Notes: generated from the sequence alone by a model not told the origin. A stretch of 64,000 nt of DNA from DAOTXN01 sp034435435 (GCA_034435435.1 DAOTXN010000109.1:39645-103644), one strand, 5' to 3'. Shown: positions 17,826-25,374, numbered from the stretch's first letter. Numbers and translations: made by a program.

Positions 17826-19463
17826 ATGAGCCAGGAACCCAAGATTCACATTTTGGCCCCCGCAGTGGCCGAGCGCATCGCCGCCGGTGAGGTGGTCGAG
17901 CGGCCAGCGTCGGTAGTCAAAGAGCTGATCGAGAACAGCCTGGATGCCGGCGCGCGCGCCATCAGCATCGAGATTCGAGCCGGGGGCATGGCGCTGGTGC
18001 GTGTGAGCGACGACGGCTGCGGGATGAGCCGGGGGGATGCGCCGCTGGCGCTGGAACGCTTTGCTACCAGCAAGATACGCAACGTCGCCGACCTGGAGGC
18101 CATTGTCACGCTGGGCTTTCGCGGCGAGGCGTTGAGCAGCGTCGCGGCCGTGGCTCGGCTGGAGTTGCTGACACGCACAGCAGATGAGCTGGAAGGGACG
18201 CGGGTGACGACTGCGGACGACCGATCGCAGACCACGCCAGCGGCGAGCCCTGTGGGGACCAGTGTCACGGTGCGGGACCTGTTTTATAACGTTCCGGCGC
18301 GGCGCAAGTTTCTCAAGTCTCCACTGCGCGAGACCGAATTGGTACGCGATACGCTGATTCGATACGCATTGGCCTACCCCGGCATGGCCTTTCGACTGGT
18401 CGTGGATGGGCGGGAGCGTTTCGTCGCGCCGCCGGGGTCGCCGCTTGAGCGCGTGGGAGTGTGTCTGGGGCGTGAGATAGCGGGCGAGATGCTGGGAATC
18501 GAATGGGCGGCGGGCGAGTTGCGCGTCAGCGGTTTTGTTAGCCGCCCGACAATTGGCCGCAGCCGGCGCGAGGGGCAGTTCTTTTCCCTCAACGGGCGGC
18601 CCATCCGTTCCGGGCTGCTGGCGGTGATGCTGGAGCGGCCCTACGCCGGGCGCTTGCCGCCGGGACGCTATCCATTGGCAGTGATAAACGTCGCCATCGA
18701 GCCGCGCTTGGTGGACGTGAACGTGCATCCGCGCAAGGCCGAGGTGCGGCTGGCGCAGGAGCGGGCGGTGTATCAGGCGCTGACGCAGGCAGTGGAAGCG
18801 GCGCTATCGCCCTTTCCCCGGCAGGAGGAATTTCTCGACTGGCCGTGGCCGTTCGCTGCGGAACCGGACGCGCTGCGCGAGAGTCCGGCTGATTACGCGA
18901 TGGGCGGGAGCCTGCAAGCCCTGGGGCAGGTGCTCAACACCTACATCGTCGCTCGGAGCACCGCAGGGCTGCTCATCGCAGACCAGCACGCCGCGCACGA
19001 ACAGATATTGTATGAGCGATTGGCGGCAGGGACAGATGCGCGGCCTTTACCTGCGCCCATCCGCCTGAGCCTGACCACCCGCGAAGCTGAGACGCTGCGC
19101 CCGGCGCTGTCATTGCTGGCCGATTTGGGTTTTGAAGTGGAGCCGTTCGGCGGGAACGACTTTGTGGTGCGTGCGCTGCCCACGCCGGTCGCTGACCAAC
19201 ACCCGCACGAGCTATTGACCGTTCTGGTAGAGGAATTGGGGCGTTTGCGCAATCGAGAGGCGGACGCGCTGCGGGATGGTCTAGCCATGAAAACGGCGTG
19301 TTTCGCCGCCGTCAAAGCCGGCGACCACCTTGCGCCCGAACAACAGCAGACGCTGCTGGACGACTTGATGCAAACTTGGTCGCCATCTACCTGTCCACAT
19401 GGCCGGCCAGCCTTTTTCACGCTGACGCAAGACGAGCTGGAGCGGCGCTTTTTGCGCCGCTGA
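17826..19463 (+). CDS. mutL: DNA mismatch repair protein MutL (endonuclease type)
   Basis: 545 aa. The GHKL ATPase domain has ELIENSLDAGA, DDGCGM, ATSKI and GFRGEALSS; the transducer domain has NGRPI and VDVNVHPRKAEVR. The C-terminal domain carries the metal-binding endonuclease motif DQHAAHEQILYE and the CPHGRP motif, so this is a nicking MutL as in methyl-independent systems. It is slightly short because the interdomain linker is brief. The start at MSQEPKI replaces an upstream in-frame ATG that lacks conserved residues. A truncated holA follows 10 bp downstream. Confidence 0.95.
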   Translation: MSQEPKIHILAPAVAERIAAGEVVERPASVVKELIENSLDAGARAISIEIRAGGMALVRVSDDGCGMSRGDAPLALERFATSKIRNVADLEAIVTLGFRGEALSSVAAVARLELLTRTADELEGTRVTTADDRSQTTPAASPVGTSVTVRDLFYNVPARRKFLKSPLRETELVRDTLIRYALAYPGMAFRLVVDGRERFVAPPGSPLERVGVCLGREIAGEMLGIEWAAGELRVSGFVSRPTIGRSRREGQFFSLNGRPIRSGLLAVMLERPYAGRLPPGRYPLAVINVAIEPRLVDVNVHPRKAEVRLAQERAVYQALTQAVEAALSPFPRQEEFLDWPWPFAAEPDALRESPADYAMGGSLQALGQVLNTYIVARSTAGLLIADQHAAHEQILYERLAAGTDARPLPAPIRLSLTTREAETLRPALSLLADLGFEVEPFGGNDFVVRALPTPVADQHPHELLTVLVEELGRLRNREADALRDGLAMKTACFAAVKAGDHLAPEQQQTLLDDLMQTWSPSTCPHGRPAFFTLTQDELERRFLRR

Positions 19464-19473
19464 GGAGATGGGT

Positions 19474-19770
19474 ATGACCAAGCACTCTACCCCGCGCTAC
19501 TACATCCTGCACGGTGAAGACGAGTTGACGCGCACCGAGACGCTCAAAAACCTGCAAACGCGGCTCGGCCCTCCCGAGCTGATCGCGCTCAACACGACCG
19601 TATTTGAAGCGGATCAGGTCAGCCTGGGAGAACTGATGAACACGTGTGACACGATCCCATTTATGGCGCAGCGCCGGCTGGTCATCGTTCACGGCCTGCT
19701 GACCCGCCTGGCTAACCGGCCCAAGGACCAGAGCGGGTCGGCCAGATTGGGCACAAGGGTGTCGGCCTGA
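19474..19770 (+). pseudogene. holA: Truncated holA (DNA polymerase III delta subunit, N-terminal part)
   Basis: About 85 residues match the N-terminal AAA-like part of the clamp-loader delta subunit: YYILHGEDELTRTETLKNL, LNTTVFEADQVSLGELMNTCDTIPFMAQRRLVIVHGLLTRL. Family members have about 340 aa. After roughly position 19735 the frame runs into sequence antisense to an RHS fragment and stops at 19770. GAGGAG precedes the ATG, and the gene follows mutL by 10 bp. No continuation of holA is found within the next several kb. An intact copy elsewhere or a misassembly is expected, because delta is essential. Confidence 0.75.
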
Positions 19771-20172
19771 ATGAAGCGTCCCAGCGCGCCGGAGCTTGTC
19801 CCGCGCGGAGCAGCGGGATAATATCTCGCGTTGCGCTGCGCGAGTACAGCCTTCTTGTACTGTGTTCGACTTGGCCTGTAAAGCGGCGCGTCGTGGGCGT
19901 GCTGTCGGAGGTGAACCTCGTCTCGCCCCAGGCCTTATAGCGCAGCTCGCCCAGCTCGGTTGTGCCATCCGCGCTGGCCGTGATAGCGGGGAACCCAGGT
20001 GGTCCGTCAGCAGCCAGTACCCGGCGCTTTCCTCGGTATCCAGTTCGCCGCGCGCCCACGCACTCACGTGGTAGATCGTGTCCGGTTGCACGGCGATCTC
20101 GGGCGAGTTCAGATAGCCACAGGCGTGATTGCTGATCACTACCGCCCGGCTGCCGTTGCGGGGGGTGAGGCC
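19733..20172 (-). pseudogene. Fragment of an RHS/YD-repeat protein, frameshifted
   Basis: RHS core-associated sequence is spread over three frames. First comes ISNHACGYLNSPEIAVQPDT... and YWLLTDHLGSP. The next frame has ITASADGTTELGELRYKAWGETRF and TTRRFTGQ. The third has NARYYP...LGRFIQADTLVPNLADP. At least two frameshifts occur, with neither start nor toxin tail. It abuts the holA break, so an RHS element or recombination between RHS genes is the likely cause of the break. Confidence 0.75.
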
Positions 20173-20174
20173 AT

Positions 20175-20538
20175 CTATAAGGGGGGAAGCCAGCGTAGTT
20201 GATTGCGCATCTCATCGGCGCTGACCTGATCCAACAAGATAAGCAGGCGCTGGACTGCCTCACTGATGGGGATCTTTGGAAATGACGATGCCCGTATGCC
20301 CCCGATTTTGGGTGACATACGCGATGTGCAGGGCCATATAGTCGGCAGCGTTAAAACTGAACAGTGTACGCCCCTCTTTGATCGCACAGGCCAACTGTTC
20401 AGCATCCGAAAGCCCGCGCCGATTAACCTCACGCACGTTGACAACGTCATAACCGTGACGGCGCAGCGCCGGCGCGATGCTTTCGTGCACGTCTTCGTCA
20501 ATGTAGAGGCGAATGAACAAGGGGGATTTCACAATCAT
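20175..20538 (-). pseudogene. DUF5615 PIN-like toxin, single-base frameshift
   Basis: The N-terminal 92 residues match DUF5615 (LYIDEDVHESIAPALRRHGYDVVNVREV, LFSFNAADY, HTGIVISKD). The frame then stops at 20260, while the expected C terminus (PISEAVQRLLILLDQVSADEMRNQLRWLPP) continues in the next frame to 20175. Removing one C from the CCCC run near 20272 restores one protein of about 120 aa. It could be a real mutation, a slippage site or a sequencing error. The toxin would be an RNase of the PIN superfamily. It follows its antitoxin by 8 bp. Confidence 0.75.
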
Positions 20539-20546
20539 CTCATTGT

Positions 20547-20960
20547 CTATCGAGATGGGTAAAACGCGCCGTCCTCGTCCATCTCCATACCAAAGCGTTC
20601 CAGGAGCGCCGGTAATTCATCGGCTTTGATGTCGGCCTCTATCTCGGCCTGGTGATCATAATAATAGCTGAGAGCATCGTACAGTTGGGCCGGCGTCAGG
20701 CCGACGTGACCGGCAAGGATTTCCGTCGAGGTGTACCCCATTTGATGGTAGCGAACCAATACCTTGATGGGAATGCGCGTGCCCCGCACCACCGGTCGGC
20801 CACCGCACACGCCGGGGGTTTGGGTAATGTGTAGATGATCCGTCGCGGCCTCAGCTTCCAGGCGAATCTGCACCACCTGGCGCTCACTCAGGTCCAGGGG
20901 CCGCAGCGGGCGCAGCATGCCGTTCTCATAAGTCGCTTTCACCACTACCGGGTTACTCAT
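20547..20960 (-). CDS. DUF104-DUF433 fusion antitoxin
   Basis: 137 aa. Residues 4-32 match DUF104 (VVVKATYENGMLRPLRPLDLSERQVVQIRLE, an AbrB-like antitoxin strand set). Residues 42-115 match DUF433 (TPGVCGGRPVVRGTRIPIKVLVRYHQMGYTSTEILAGHVGLTPAQLYDALSYYYDH), a helix-turn-helix-like antitoxin usual with DUF5615 toxins. The ATG at 20960 is preferred over an upstream GTG. As antitoxin it would bind the toxin and autoregulate. The pair sits inside the rearranged region between holA and the tRNA. Confidence 0.85.
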   Translation of the reverse strand: MSNPVVVKATYENGMLRPLRPLDLSERQVVQIRLEAEAATDHLHITQTPGVCGGRPVVRGTRIPIKVLVRYHQMGYTSTEILAGHVGLTPAQLYDALSYYYDHQAEIEADIKADELPALLERFGMEMDEDGAFYPSR

Positions 20961-21085
20961 TCTCACCGTCCTTCAGTCAAACACTCTCCAGTCATCCTCC
21001 GAGCGTTTCGTGATCCGAGCAGTTCAGCAAGATTATACCACGTCCAGGGGAAGCAGGCTAATGGTTTGGACAGGCGGGTATGGAG

Positions 21086-21118
21086 AGACCCTTCAGGTTT
21101 TGGAAACCTGAAGGGTCT
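21086..21118. repeat. Perfect palindrome in a gene-free stretch
   Basis: 15-bp perfect stem with a 3-nt loop (AGACCCTTCAGGTTT / AAACCTGAAGGGTCT). The 433 bp between the antitoxin gene and the tRNA hold this element and nothing else I can support. It looks like a member of the short interspersed palindromes common in such genomes, and could terminate transcription from either side. Confidence 0.75.
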
Positions 21119-21393
21119 GCAATCCCTCTCGGCTTTCAGTTTCGGGGCCTGCCTCTGGCCGAACTGCCCCGAATTCGGAAGGATGAACCCGATTTCTTGA
21201 CGCCATAACTTTCACCTATTTTGACCCTTTTGTGGTCCAAAGAATGGGGATAACCTCACCGCTTTTTCCAGGGGGATGAGCGTGGGCAAGTCTTTCAAGG
21301 TCATCAACCCACCTCCTGAGCAGGTACCACCCAAGCGCCTTGTTCAACTGCCAGAAAGGTGGTATAACTACACGGGCAGCAAACGCGATCAGG

Positions 21394-21467
21394 CGCCCCC
21401 GGCGCGACTCGAACGCGCGGCACCCAACTTAGGAGGTTGGTGCTCTATCCGCCTGAGCTACGGGGGC
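21394..21467 (-). tRNA. tRNA-Arg (anticodon CCT)
   Basis: 74-nt cloverleaf: acceptor GCCCCCG/CGGGGGC, D arm GCTC/GAGC, anticodon stem CCAAC/GTTGG with loop CTCCTAA, T arm GCGCG-TTCGAGT-CGCGC, discriminator G. The anticodon CCT reads AGG (Arg). The 3' CCA is not encoded (CCT follows). Confidence 0.95.
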
Positions 21468-21476
21468 GTGTGTAAA

Positions 21477-21505
21477 ATTATAACACAGCCGGGTTGAGCC
21501 GGCAA
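21477..21505 (-). promoter_or_regulatory. Promoter of tRNA-Arg
   Basis: Minus strand: TTGCCG (21505-21500), 17-bp spacer, perfect TATAAT (21482-21477), 10 bp before the mature tRNA 5' end. A GC-rich dyad (GCCGGCTCAACCCGGC) lies in the spacer. Confidence 0.75.
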
Positions 21506-21518
21506 CCATACAAGTCGT

Positions 21519-21911
21519 ATGAACAGATTTCTACTCCGCTGCGGAATCAATACCATTGCCCTTTATGTCGCCGTGCAGGTCCTACCAGGATTGGAGCATA
21601 CAGGCAGTGGTGCGGCCCTGTTGGGCGTTGCGCTCATCTTTGGACTGGTCAACGCCGCTTTCAAACCTGTACTGATCGTACTCTCCTGCCCCCTGGTGAT
21701 CTTGACGTTTGGTCTGTTCTTGCTGGTCATCAACGGGTTGCTGTTGCTATTCACCGCCCGGCTGTCCGACCTGTTCGATCTGGGTTTTGCCGTACAAGGG
21801 CTGGGCTGGGCTGTGTTGGGTTCGATTGTCATCAGCCTGGTCAACGTGCTATTTGATTCGCTGCTGGTCGAGGAAAAAGATCGCGAGGCCGAGCGCACCC
21901 AAACCCGCTAG
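21519..21911 (+). CDS. Phage-holin-4/YvlD-like small membrane protein
   Basis: 130 aa with four predicted helices (about 7-24, 30-50, 56-77, 88-110), matching the DUF360/phage_holin_4_2 family: LYVAVQVLPGL, LIFGLVNAAFKPVL, LTFGLFLLVINGLLLLFTARL, GSIVISLVNVLFD. Family members such as YvlD are host genes of unclear role, often linked to envelope stress, so the holin name does not imply phage here. The stop codon TAG lies in the left end of MITE copy 2. Confidence 0.85.
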   Translation: MNRFLLRCGINTIALYVAVQVLPGLEHTGSGAALLGVALIFGLVNAAFKPVLIVLSCPLVILTFGLFLLVINGLLLLFTARLSDLFDLGFAVQGLGWAVLGSIVISLVNVLFDSLLVEEKDREAERTQTR

Positions 21912-22002
21912 CAGCCTGTCGGAGAGACGTAATTTAGCCCCTTGTGGGCGTCCAAAGCGGGCACAAGGCCCTATATTGCAGGGTTCTCCGACAGGCTGCC
22001 AG
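21908..22002. mobile_element. MITE-like element, copy 2 (95 bp)
   Basis: Reverse-orientation copy of the element at 9581-9696. Ends are CTAGCAGCCTGTCGGAGA and TCTCCGACAGGCTGCCAG (17 of 18 complementary), with CTTGTGGGCGTCC and GGGCACAAGGCCCTATA inside. The full length could fold into one hairpin. It lies between convergent genes and its left end supplies the TAG stop of the membrane protein. Confidence 0.85.
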
Positions 22003-22008
22003 ATGGCC

Positions 22009-22476
22009 CTAATCTGGCTCTGTGTCAAAGTTTAAATCGGGCGACCAGCCGTAAGACAACTTGTAGGTGCGCGCGATCACCAATGTCTGCGTGGAACGGA
22101 CCCCTGGCACAAGACCGATCCTTTGCGTGACCAATTCTGTCAAATGCAGTAGATCCCGACAAAAAACCTCGATGATCAGGTCAAATGATCCCAATGTTAA
22201 AACCAGATAGCTCACCTCTGGAAATTCCACAATGGTTCGAGCTACCTGGTCGATCTTGTCGGCCTCTACTGCCGCGCCGATGACCGCCGGAGCCTGAAAA
22301 CCGAGAGCAAACGGGTCTACAACCCCCACGGTGCGAATGATGCCCTCTTCCAAGAGACTGCGATAGCGACTACGGATAGTCGTTTCGGAGACGCCGGCAT
22401 GTTTGGCGATTTGCGTAAAGCGCGTTCGGCCGTCTTCTTGTAACGTGTGGAGGATCAGTTGATCGATTTCGTCCAT
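22009..22476 (-). CDS. Lrp/AsnC-family transcriptional regulator
   Basis: 155 aa. The N-terminal helix-turn-helix is IDQLILHTLQEDGRTRFTQIAKHAGVSETTIRSRYRSLLEEGII. The C-terminal RAM ligand-binding domain has VVEFPEVSYLVLTLGSFDLIIEVFCRD. Such proteins sense amino acids or related effectors as octamers. The ATG at 22476 is preferred: AAGGGG precedes it, and the promoter at 22515-22543 lies too close to allow the longer frame. It is divergent from the riboswitch-mttB unit and may control it. Confidence 0.9.
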   Translation of the reverse strand: MDEIDQLILHTLQEDGRTRFTQIAKHAGVSETTIRSRYRSLLEEGIIRTVGVVDPFALGFQAPAVIGAAVEADKIDQVARTIVEFPEVSYLVLTLGSFDLIIEVFCRDLLHLTELVTQRIGLVPGVRSTQTLVIARTYKLSYGWSPDLNFDTEPD

Positions 22477-22514
22477 TGTCCCCTTCTTGGATTGAATATC
22501 GACGAATCGGGTAT

Positions 22515-22543
22515 ATTTTAACACGATATTCGCACTACATCAA
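22515..22543 (-). promoter_or_regulatory. Promoter of the Lrp-family gene
   Basis: Minus strand: TTGATG (22543-22538), 17-bp spacer, TAAAAT (22520-22515). It lies back to back with the plus-strand promoter; the two -35 boxes are 29 bp apart. Confidence 0.7.
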
Positions 22544-22572
22544 GTTGACAAGATTGATTTTCAAAGAAAAAG

Positions 22573-22601
22573 TTGACACTTGATTTGATTTATGGTAAAA
22601 T
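22573..22601 (+). promoter_or_regulatory. Promoter of the riboswitch-mttB operon
   Basis: Perfect TTGACA (22573-22578), 17-bp spacer, TAAAAT (22596-22601). It precedes the cobalamin riboswitch by about 90 bp. Confidence 0.8.
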
Positions 22602-22695
22602 CTCTTTCGAGAAAAAGACACCGGAGGCATAGCAGATGTTCACGGCTGTCGGGTGGCCCTGTTTGGCGAGCGGGCTTTGATTATCCCTGCAAGAC

Positions 22696-22881
22696 GGTGA
22701 AGGTTCCTGACCCTTGGCAGGCTAAATGGGGGAACACCGGTGCTATCCAGAAGGATAAAATCCGGGGCTGTCCCGCAACTGTGAGATAGTAAAAAGTGAA
22801 CAGCGGGTAGTGTTCAGTTACTCAACAGTACACTCACACCCATCACTTGCTGCTAATCAAGCCAGATACTCCGCCTTCACC
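22696..22881 (+). promoter_or_regulatory. Cobalamin (B12) riboswitch
   Basis: P1 closes the element: GGTGAAGG (22696-22703) pairs with CCTTCACC (22874-22881). Inside are the conserved GGGGGAACACCGGTG segment, then ATCCGGGGCTGTCCCGCAACTGTGA, and finally a B12-box-like AAGCCAGATACTCCGCC. Coenzyme B12 binding should favour the terminator that follows. Its targets, a corrinoid-dependent methyltransferase and a corrinoid protein, fit B12 control, although repression by B12 of a B12-using pathway is less usual than of B12 synthesis or uptake. Confidence 0.88.
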
Positions 22882-22903
22882 ATACAGCGTGTAACTTTCG
22901 CGG

Positions 22904-22936
22904 AAAAGGAACAGGCTAAAAGCCCGTTCCTTTTTT
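22904..22936 (+). terminator. Riboswitch expression-platform terminator
   Basis: AAAAGGAACAGGCT, loop AAA, AGCCCGTTCCTTTT, then a T-run: 14-bp stem with one mismatch. It lies between the riboswitch and the mttB start, the expected place for a B12-controlled intrinsic terminator. Confidence 0.85.
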
Positions 22937-22969
22937 CTTTCAAACCATTCATTTTCAGGAGGCACCATC

Positions 22970-24433
22970 ATGCGACCCAAGTTGAATATCCTCAGCGACG
23001 AAATGGTCAACAAGATCATCGTCGAGGGGTTCGAGTTATTGAAGGACCCCGGCGTGCGGGTCCACAATCAAGAAGCGCTCGGCTTGCTGGCCGACGCGGG
23101 CGCCGACGTAAATTTCGACTCCCAGATTGCACACATCCCGGAACATATCGTGCGCCGGGCGCTGGAGACACGACCCTCTGAATTCTATCTGTACAACCTG
23201 GACGGCGAGTCGGTGGTCCATTATGGCGGCGATAGCGTTCAGTTCGACCCCGGTTCGGCGGCTATCACCCTGCTCGACAGCGAGACGCAAGAGCAACGCC
23301 AGCCTGTCACTCCCGATTTCGTCAAATTCGTCAAGCTGGTCGAGACCATCCCCCAACTAGACGCCCAAAGTACGGCGATGATCTGCGTGGATGTGCCGGA
23401 AGAGATCGGCGACCTGTATCGGCTCTACCTGGCGTTGAACTATATGCGCAAGCCTATCATCACCGGCGCGTTCCGCAAAGACACCTGGTGGACGATGAAA
23501 GATATGCTGGCGGCGATGGTGGGGGGGGAAGCGGCGCTGAAAGAAAAGCCCATCGCCGTGTTCGACGTGTGCCCGTCTCCGCCATTGCTGTGGAGCGATC
23601 TGACCTGTCAAAATATGATCGACTGTGCGCGCTACGGCATCCCCTCGGAATTGGTCTCGATGCCGCTGGCGGGCGCCACGTCGCCGGTCACGTTGGCGGG
23701 CGCGGTGGTGCAGCACACCGCCGAATGCCTCAGCGGCGTGACGATATGCCAGTTGGCCCAGGCGGGCGCGCCCATCGTGTGGGGCGGCTCGCCGGCCGCC
23801 TTTGACATGCGCGAGGGCACCACGCCCATGGGCGCGGTCGGCACCTGGATGATCGACTGCGCCTACACCCAGGTGGGCAAGGCGCTGGGCATGCCCACGC
23901 ACGCCTACCTGGGCATGAGCGATGCCAAGATCGTGGATGCCCAATGTGGGCTAGAATCGGCCGGCGGGGCGATGATGGCGGCGTTGGCGGGCGTCAATAT
24001 GGTCTCCGGCGCAGGTATGATGGATTTTGAGAGTTGCCAGAGCTATGAAAAACTGGTTATCGACGCCGAGATCATCGGCATGGCCCGGCGGCTGATCGCT
24101 GGGGTCGAGCAGCGCGACGACCCCATTGCCCTGACGCTGATGCGCAAGCTGGGCCATCGGGCGGATTATCTGGCGCAGCCGCACACGCTCAAGTGGTTCA
24201 GCCAAGAGGCGTATCTGCCATCGGCGGTGATCGACCGCGGCACGTTGGATGGCTGGAAGCGCAAAGGCGCCAAGACGACCTGGGAACGGGCCAAAGACCG
24301 CGTGAATGAACTCCTGGCGACCTTCAAGCCGGCGCCCGTTTCGGACGAGCTGCGCAAGGAACTGCGCGACATTGCCACCCAGGCGGCCCGGCAGTTTGGC
24401 ATGGCCGAATTGCCGCCGCTGCCCCGGGATTAG
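22970..24433 (+). CDS. MttB-superfamily corrinoid methyltransferase (non-pyrrolysine)
   Basis: 487 aa, full MttB-family length, without an in-frame amber codon, so it belongs to the non-Pyl group (MtgB, MtpB, MtcB relatives). Visible family sequence: VRVHNQEALGLLADAGADV, YNLDGE, FDPGSAAITLLD, KPIITGAF, PLAGATSPVTLAGAVVQHTAECLSG, GGSPAAFDMREGTTPMGA, GMPTHAYLGMSDAKIVDAQ, and MMDFESCQSYEKLVID. These enzymes move a methyl group from quaternary or methylated amines such as glycine betaine to a Co(I) corrinoid protein. The partner is encoded 31 bp downstream. AGGAGG precedes the ATG. The substrate cannot be read from sequence. Confidence 0.9.
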   Translation: MRPKLNILSDEMVNKIIVEGFELLKDPGVRVHNQEALGLLADAGADVNFDSQIAHIPEHIVRRALETRPSEFYLYNLDGESVVHYGGDSVQFDPGSAAITLLDSETQEQRQPVTPDFVKFVKLVETIPQLDAQSTAMICVDVPEEIGDLYRLYLALNYMRKPIITGAFRKDTWWTMKDMLAAMVGGEAALKEKPIAVFDVCPSPPLLWSDLTCQNMIDCARYGIPSELVSMPLAGATSPVTLAGAVVQHTAECLSGVTICQLAQAGAPIVWGGSPAAFDMREGTTPMGAVGTWMIDCAYTQVGKALGMPTHAYLGMSDAKIVDAQCGLESAGGAMMAALAGVNMVSGAGMMDFESCQSYEKLVIDAEIIGMARRLIAGVEQRDDPIALTLMRKLGHRADYLAQPHTLKWFSQEAYLPSAVIDRGTLDGWKRKGAKTTWERAKDRVNELLATFKPAPVSDELRKELRDIATQAARQFGMAELPPLPRD

Positions 24434-24464
24434 ATATTGGATATTGCACATTGAGGAGCGCAAA

Positions 24465-25109
24465 ATGTCTAACGAGCTTTTAACTCAAATCACCGCTAGC
24501 CTGGTCGAAGGCGAGCCTGATGCAACGGTAGACCTGACCCGCCAGGCGCTAACAGCCGGCGTGGAACCGTTGGCGATTATCAACGACGGGCTGGTGCCCG
24601 GTATGAACATCGTCGGGGAGAAATACCAGTGCGGCGAATATTTTTTGCCCCACTTGGTCATTGCCGCCAGCGGCATGCAGCAAGCCATGGAACTACTCAA
24701 TCCCGAACTCCAGGCCCGCCAGCAAACCGCCGCCAAAGCTGGAACGCTGGTGATCGGCTCGGTAGCCGGGGATATTCACGAGATCGGCAAATCGCTGGTA
24801 GCCACCATGATGTCGGCCAGTGGTTTTGAAGTGTATGACCTGGGGGTAGATGTGCCCACCGCCACCTTTGTGACCAGAGTCAAGGAAACGGGCGCCAACT
24901 TGCTCGGCCTCTCGGCCTTGCTGACCACGACCATGACCGTGCAGCGGCAGGTCATCGAGGCGCTACAGGAAGCAGGCATCCGCGACCAGGTCAAGGTCAT
25001 CATCGGCGGCGCGCCGGTCAGCCAGGAATGGGCTAATACCATCGGCGCCGACGGGTACGCCGAGGACGCCGTGGGAGCGGTGGCGCTGGCTAAAAAACTG
25101 GTCGGTTAG
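24465..25109 (+). CDS. Corrinoid (B12-binding) methyl-carrier protein, MtxC type
   Basis: 214 aa. The N-terminal four-helix cap domain (about 1-88) is followed by a Rossmann B12-binding domain with the base-off motif DIHEIG (D103-x-H105-x-x-G108), then DLGVDVP and SALLTTTM, and ending VIIGGAPV. His105 ligates cobalt. It shuttles the methyl group from the MttB homologue to an acceptor, usually tetrahydrofolate through a third protein that is not in this window. GAGGAG lies 8 nt upstream of the ATG. The pair forms one riboswitch-controlled operon. Confidence 0.93.
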   Translation: MSNELLTQITASLVEGEPDATVDLTRQALTAGVEPLAIINDGLVPGMNIVGEKYQCGEYFLPHLVIAASGMQQAMELLNPELQARQQTAAKAGTLVIGSVAGDIHEIGKSLVATMMSASGFEVYDLGVDVPTATFVTRVKETGANLLGLSALLTTTMTVQRQVIEALQEAGIRDQVKVIIGGAPVSQEWANTIGADGYAEDAVGAVALAKKLVG

Positions 25110-25148
25110 CCGTCGCCCGACCTCTCCGGGCAGGTAAGGTCCCTTTTT

Positions 25149-25254
25149 ACCGCAGAGAACGCGGAGAACGCAGAGAAAGAGGATGCAAAGCGGCATGGAT
25201 GGTAGAAATCGAGAAAATCTCTGCGCTCTCTGCGCCCTCGGCGGTTCCATCCTC
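25149..25254. repeat. Inverted dispersed repeat (GCAGAGAAC type)
   Basis: ACCGCAGAGAACGCGGAGAA-type sequence at 25149-25183 is followed by its near complement ending CCCTCGGCGGTTCC at 25226-25254. It is a large imperfect stem after the corrinoid gene. Repeats of this style are widespread intergenic elements. It may also end the mttB transcript. Confidence 0.6.
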
Positions 25255-25374
25255 TATATCTGCAATGACCCAAGGGCTTTAAAATGTGAATCGTTGGCTT
25301 GCTTCCTGCGGGTCTTGGTAAAAAAGTCGTTGGCGTGCAGTTACCCAATTCCCCCGATTTGGAAGAAAAGTGAC

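Noticed and set aside
19417..20139. 240-aa minus-strand ORF across the holA break
   Set aside because: Only its first part is RHS-like; the rest is out-of-frame RHS and antisense mutL, so it is not a single gene.
21276..21497. 73-aa ORF reading through the tRNA complement
   Set aside because: Half of it is antisense tRNA-Arg and no good ribosome-binding site or family is seen.
21519..21911. Prophage remnant suggested by the holin-like gene
   Set aside because: The family is mostly chromosomal YvlD-like; no integrase, capsid or lysis genes are nearby.
22970..24433. Pyrrolysine-containing trimethylamine methyltransferase
   Set aside because: The frame is full length without an internal amber codon, so this is the non-Pyl branch and trimethylamine should not be assumed.
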